Origin: Clostridia bacterium
Lineage (GTDB): Bacteria; Bacillota_A; Clostridia; Oscillospirales; CAG-272
NCBI GenBank assembly: GCA_017959485.1
Contig: JAGDAM010000055.1
Span: forward strand, 1-6,532
Length of the DNA stretch: 6,532 bases
Direction: 5' to 3'
The translations under genes and the position numbers were made by a program. This document shows positions 6,014 to 6,532 of this stretch, piece after piece (position 1 is the stretch's first letter; each line of letters starts with the position of its first letter). The notes under the pieces are model-generated. The model saw only the letters and a program-made list of their open reading frames with translations. It was not told the DNA's origin and searched no databases.

Positions 6014-6532
6014 TCAGCCGTCGATCTCGCCGAGGACCGAATCTATCTTTTCCTTGATTACGCTGCCGACTTCCTCGAAACTCATTCCCGTAATCTGGGC
6101 GCCGGCGGCGTCGAAACGTCCGCCTCCTCCGAGCGCCTCGAGTATCAGCTGGACGTTGAAGTTTCCCTTCGATCTCGCGGAGACGAGCACTTCCGCGTCG
6201 TTGTACACGATTGCGAAGGCGGCTTCCAGTCCGTGGACCGTGAGCATGGTCTCCGCCATTCTCGACACCGTTATCCTGTCGTCCTGGGTTATCACGGGAT
6301 CCTCTCCCTCGATGCGGTAGCCGGTTATAACCGTGCCCCCGTGGTAGAAGAACATATTCCGGTAAAGCTCGGATTCCTTTCTGAAGGCGTCAATATCCTT
6401 GAAGAAGAAGGACGTGACCTTCTCCGAAGAGGCCCCTCTGGATTTCAGGAAAACGGCGGCGGCGAAAGTCTCTTCCCCGGTCGTCCTCGTGAAATTCTTT
6501 GTGTCGAGCATTATGCCCGCAAGCAGCATGTC
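6014..6532 (-). CDS. gdpP: Cyclic-di-AMP phosphodiesterase GdpP, C-terminal part
   Basis: This is the 3' end of a DHH-DHHA1 phosphodiesterase; the right window edge cuts it, so the membrane segments, PAS-like and degenerate GGDEF domains and most of the DHH domain are not seen. GdpP proteins hydrolyse c-di-AMP to pApA and are inhibited by (p)ppGpp. Counting from the Met at 6529, LLAGIMLDTKNF (2-13) is the last conserved DHH motif. VSARSKGNFNVQLILEALGG (116-135) and GGGGRFDAAGAQ (134-145) are the DHHA1 motifs. That Met is internal, as the frame stays open (an Asp codon) to the window end. The usual GGGGH His is Arg138 here. Its position before rplI-dnaB supports GdpP over NrnA-type DHH proteins. 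It ends in TGA 21 bases before rplI. Confidence 0.93.
   Translation of the reverse strand, partial: DMLLAGIMLDTKNFTRTTGEETFAAAVFLKSRGASSEKVTSFFFKDIDAFRKESELYRNMFFYHGGTVITGYRIEGEDPVITQDDRITVSRMAETMLTVHGLEAAFAIVYNDAEVLVSARSKGNFNVQLILEALGGGGRFDAAGAQITGMSFEEVGSVIKEKIDSVLGEIDG

Overview
The window is a compact run of bacterial housekeeping genes, all read from the minus strand, so they run right to left in these coordinates. In transcription order they are: the 3' end of gdpP (cyclic-di-AMP phosphodiesterase, cut by the right window edge), rplI (ribosomal protein L9), dnaB (replicative helicase, called dnaC in Bacillus), tilS (tRNA-Ile lysidine synthetase), hpt (hypoxanthine phosphoribosyltransferase) and ftsH (membrane AAA+ zinc protease). 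Gaps are 21, 15, -4 (GTGA overlap), 14 and about 47 bases. No convincing terminator or promoter lies between them, so one polycistronic transcript entering from the right is the simplest reading.

Gene content, strong AGGAGG-type ribosome binding sites and order point to the Bacillota, class Clostridia. gdpP-rplI-dnaB and tilS-hpt-ftsH are each known Bacillota neighbourhoods; here they are joined end to end. The fairly GC-rich coding DNA and the AGCTAAATT hairpin array suggest a gut-type Oscillospirales- or Christensenellales-like clostridium, but that finer placement is a guess.

Region by region: 1-20 holds nothing recognised. 21-348 is a non-coding, highly structured region. It has a left flank motif (21-40), six AGCTAAATT boxes separated by hairpins with TTC triloops (49-175), a centre (176-205), then six boxes in the opposite orientation, AATTTAGCT, separated by hairpins with mostly GAA loops (206-313), and finally a 16-bp perfect stem-loop (314-348) that repeats the left flank motif. 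349-385 is the short 3' untranslated part of ftsH. 386-6532 is almost wholly coding.

The genes join translation (L9, TilS), replication (DnaB), purine salvage (Hpt), second-messenger turnover (GdpP) and membrane protein quality control (FtsH). GdpP and Hpt are both known (p)ppGpp-sensitive enzymes in Bacillota, and TilS-HprT has been reported to influence ftsH transcription in Bacillus, so linkage may matter beyond simple growth-rate control. None of the genes looks like a new system. The most unusual part of the window is the mirror-arranged hairpin array downstream of ftsH. Smaller oddities are a short TilS lacking the usual C-terminal domain, an Arg in place of His in the GdpP DHHA1 motif, an acidic insertion in DnaB, and a long charged FtsH tail.
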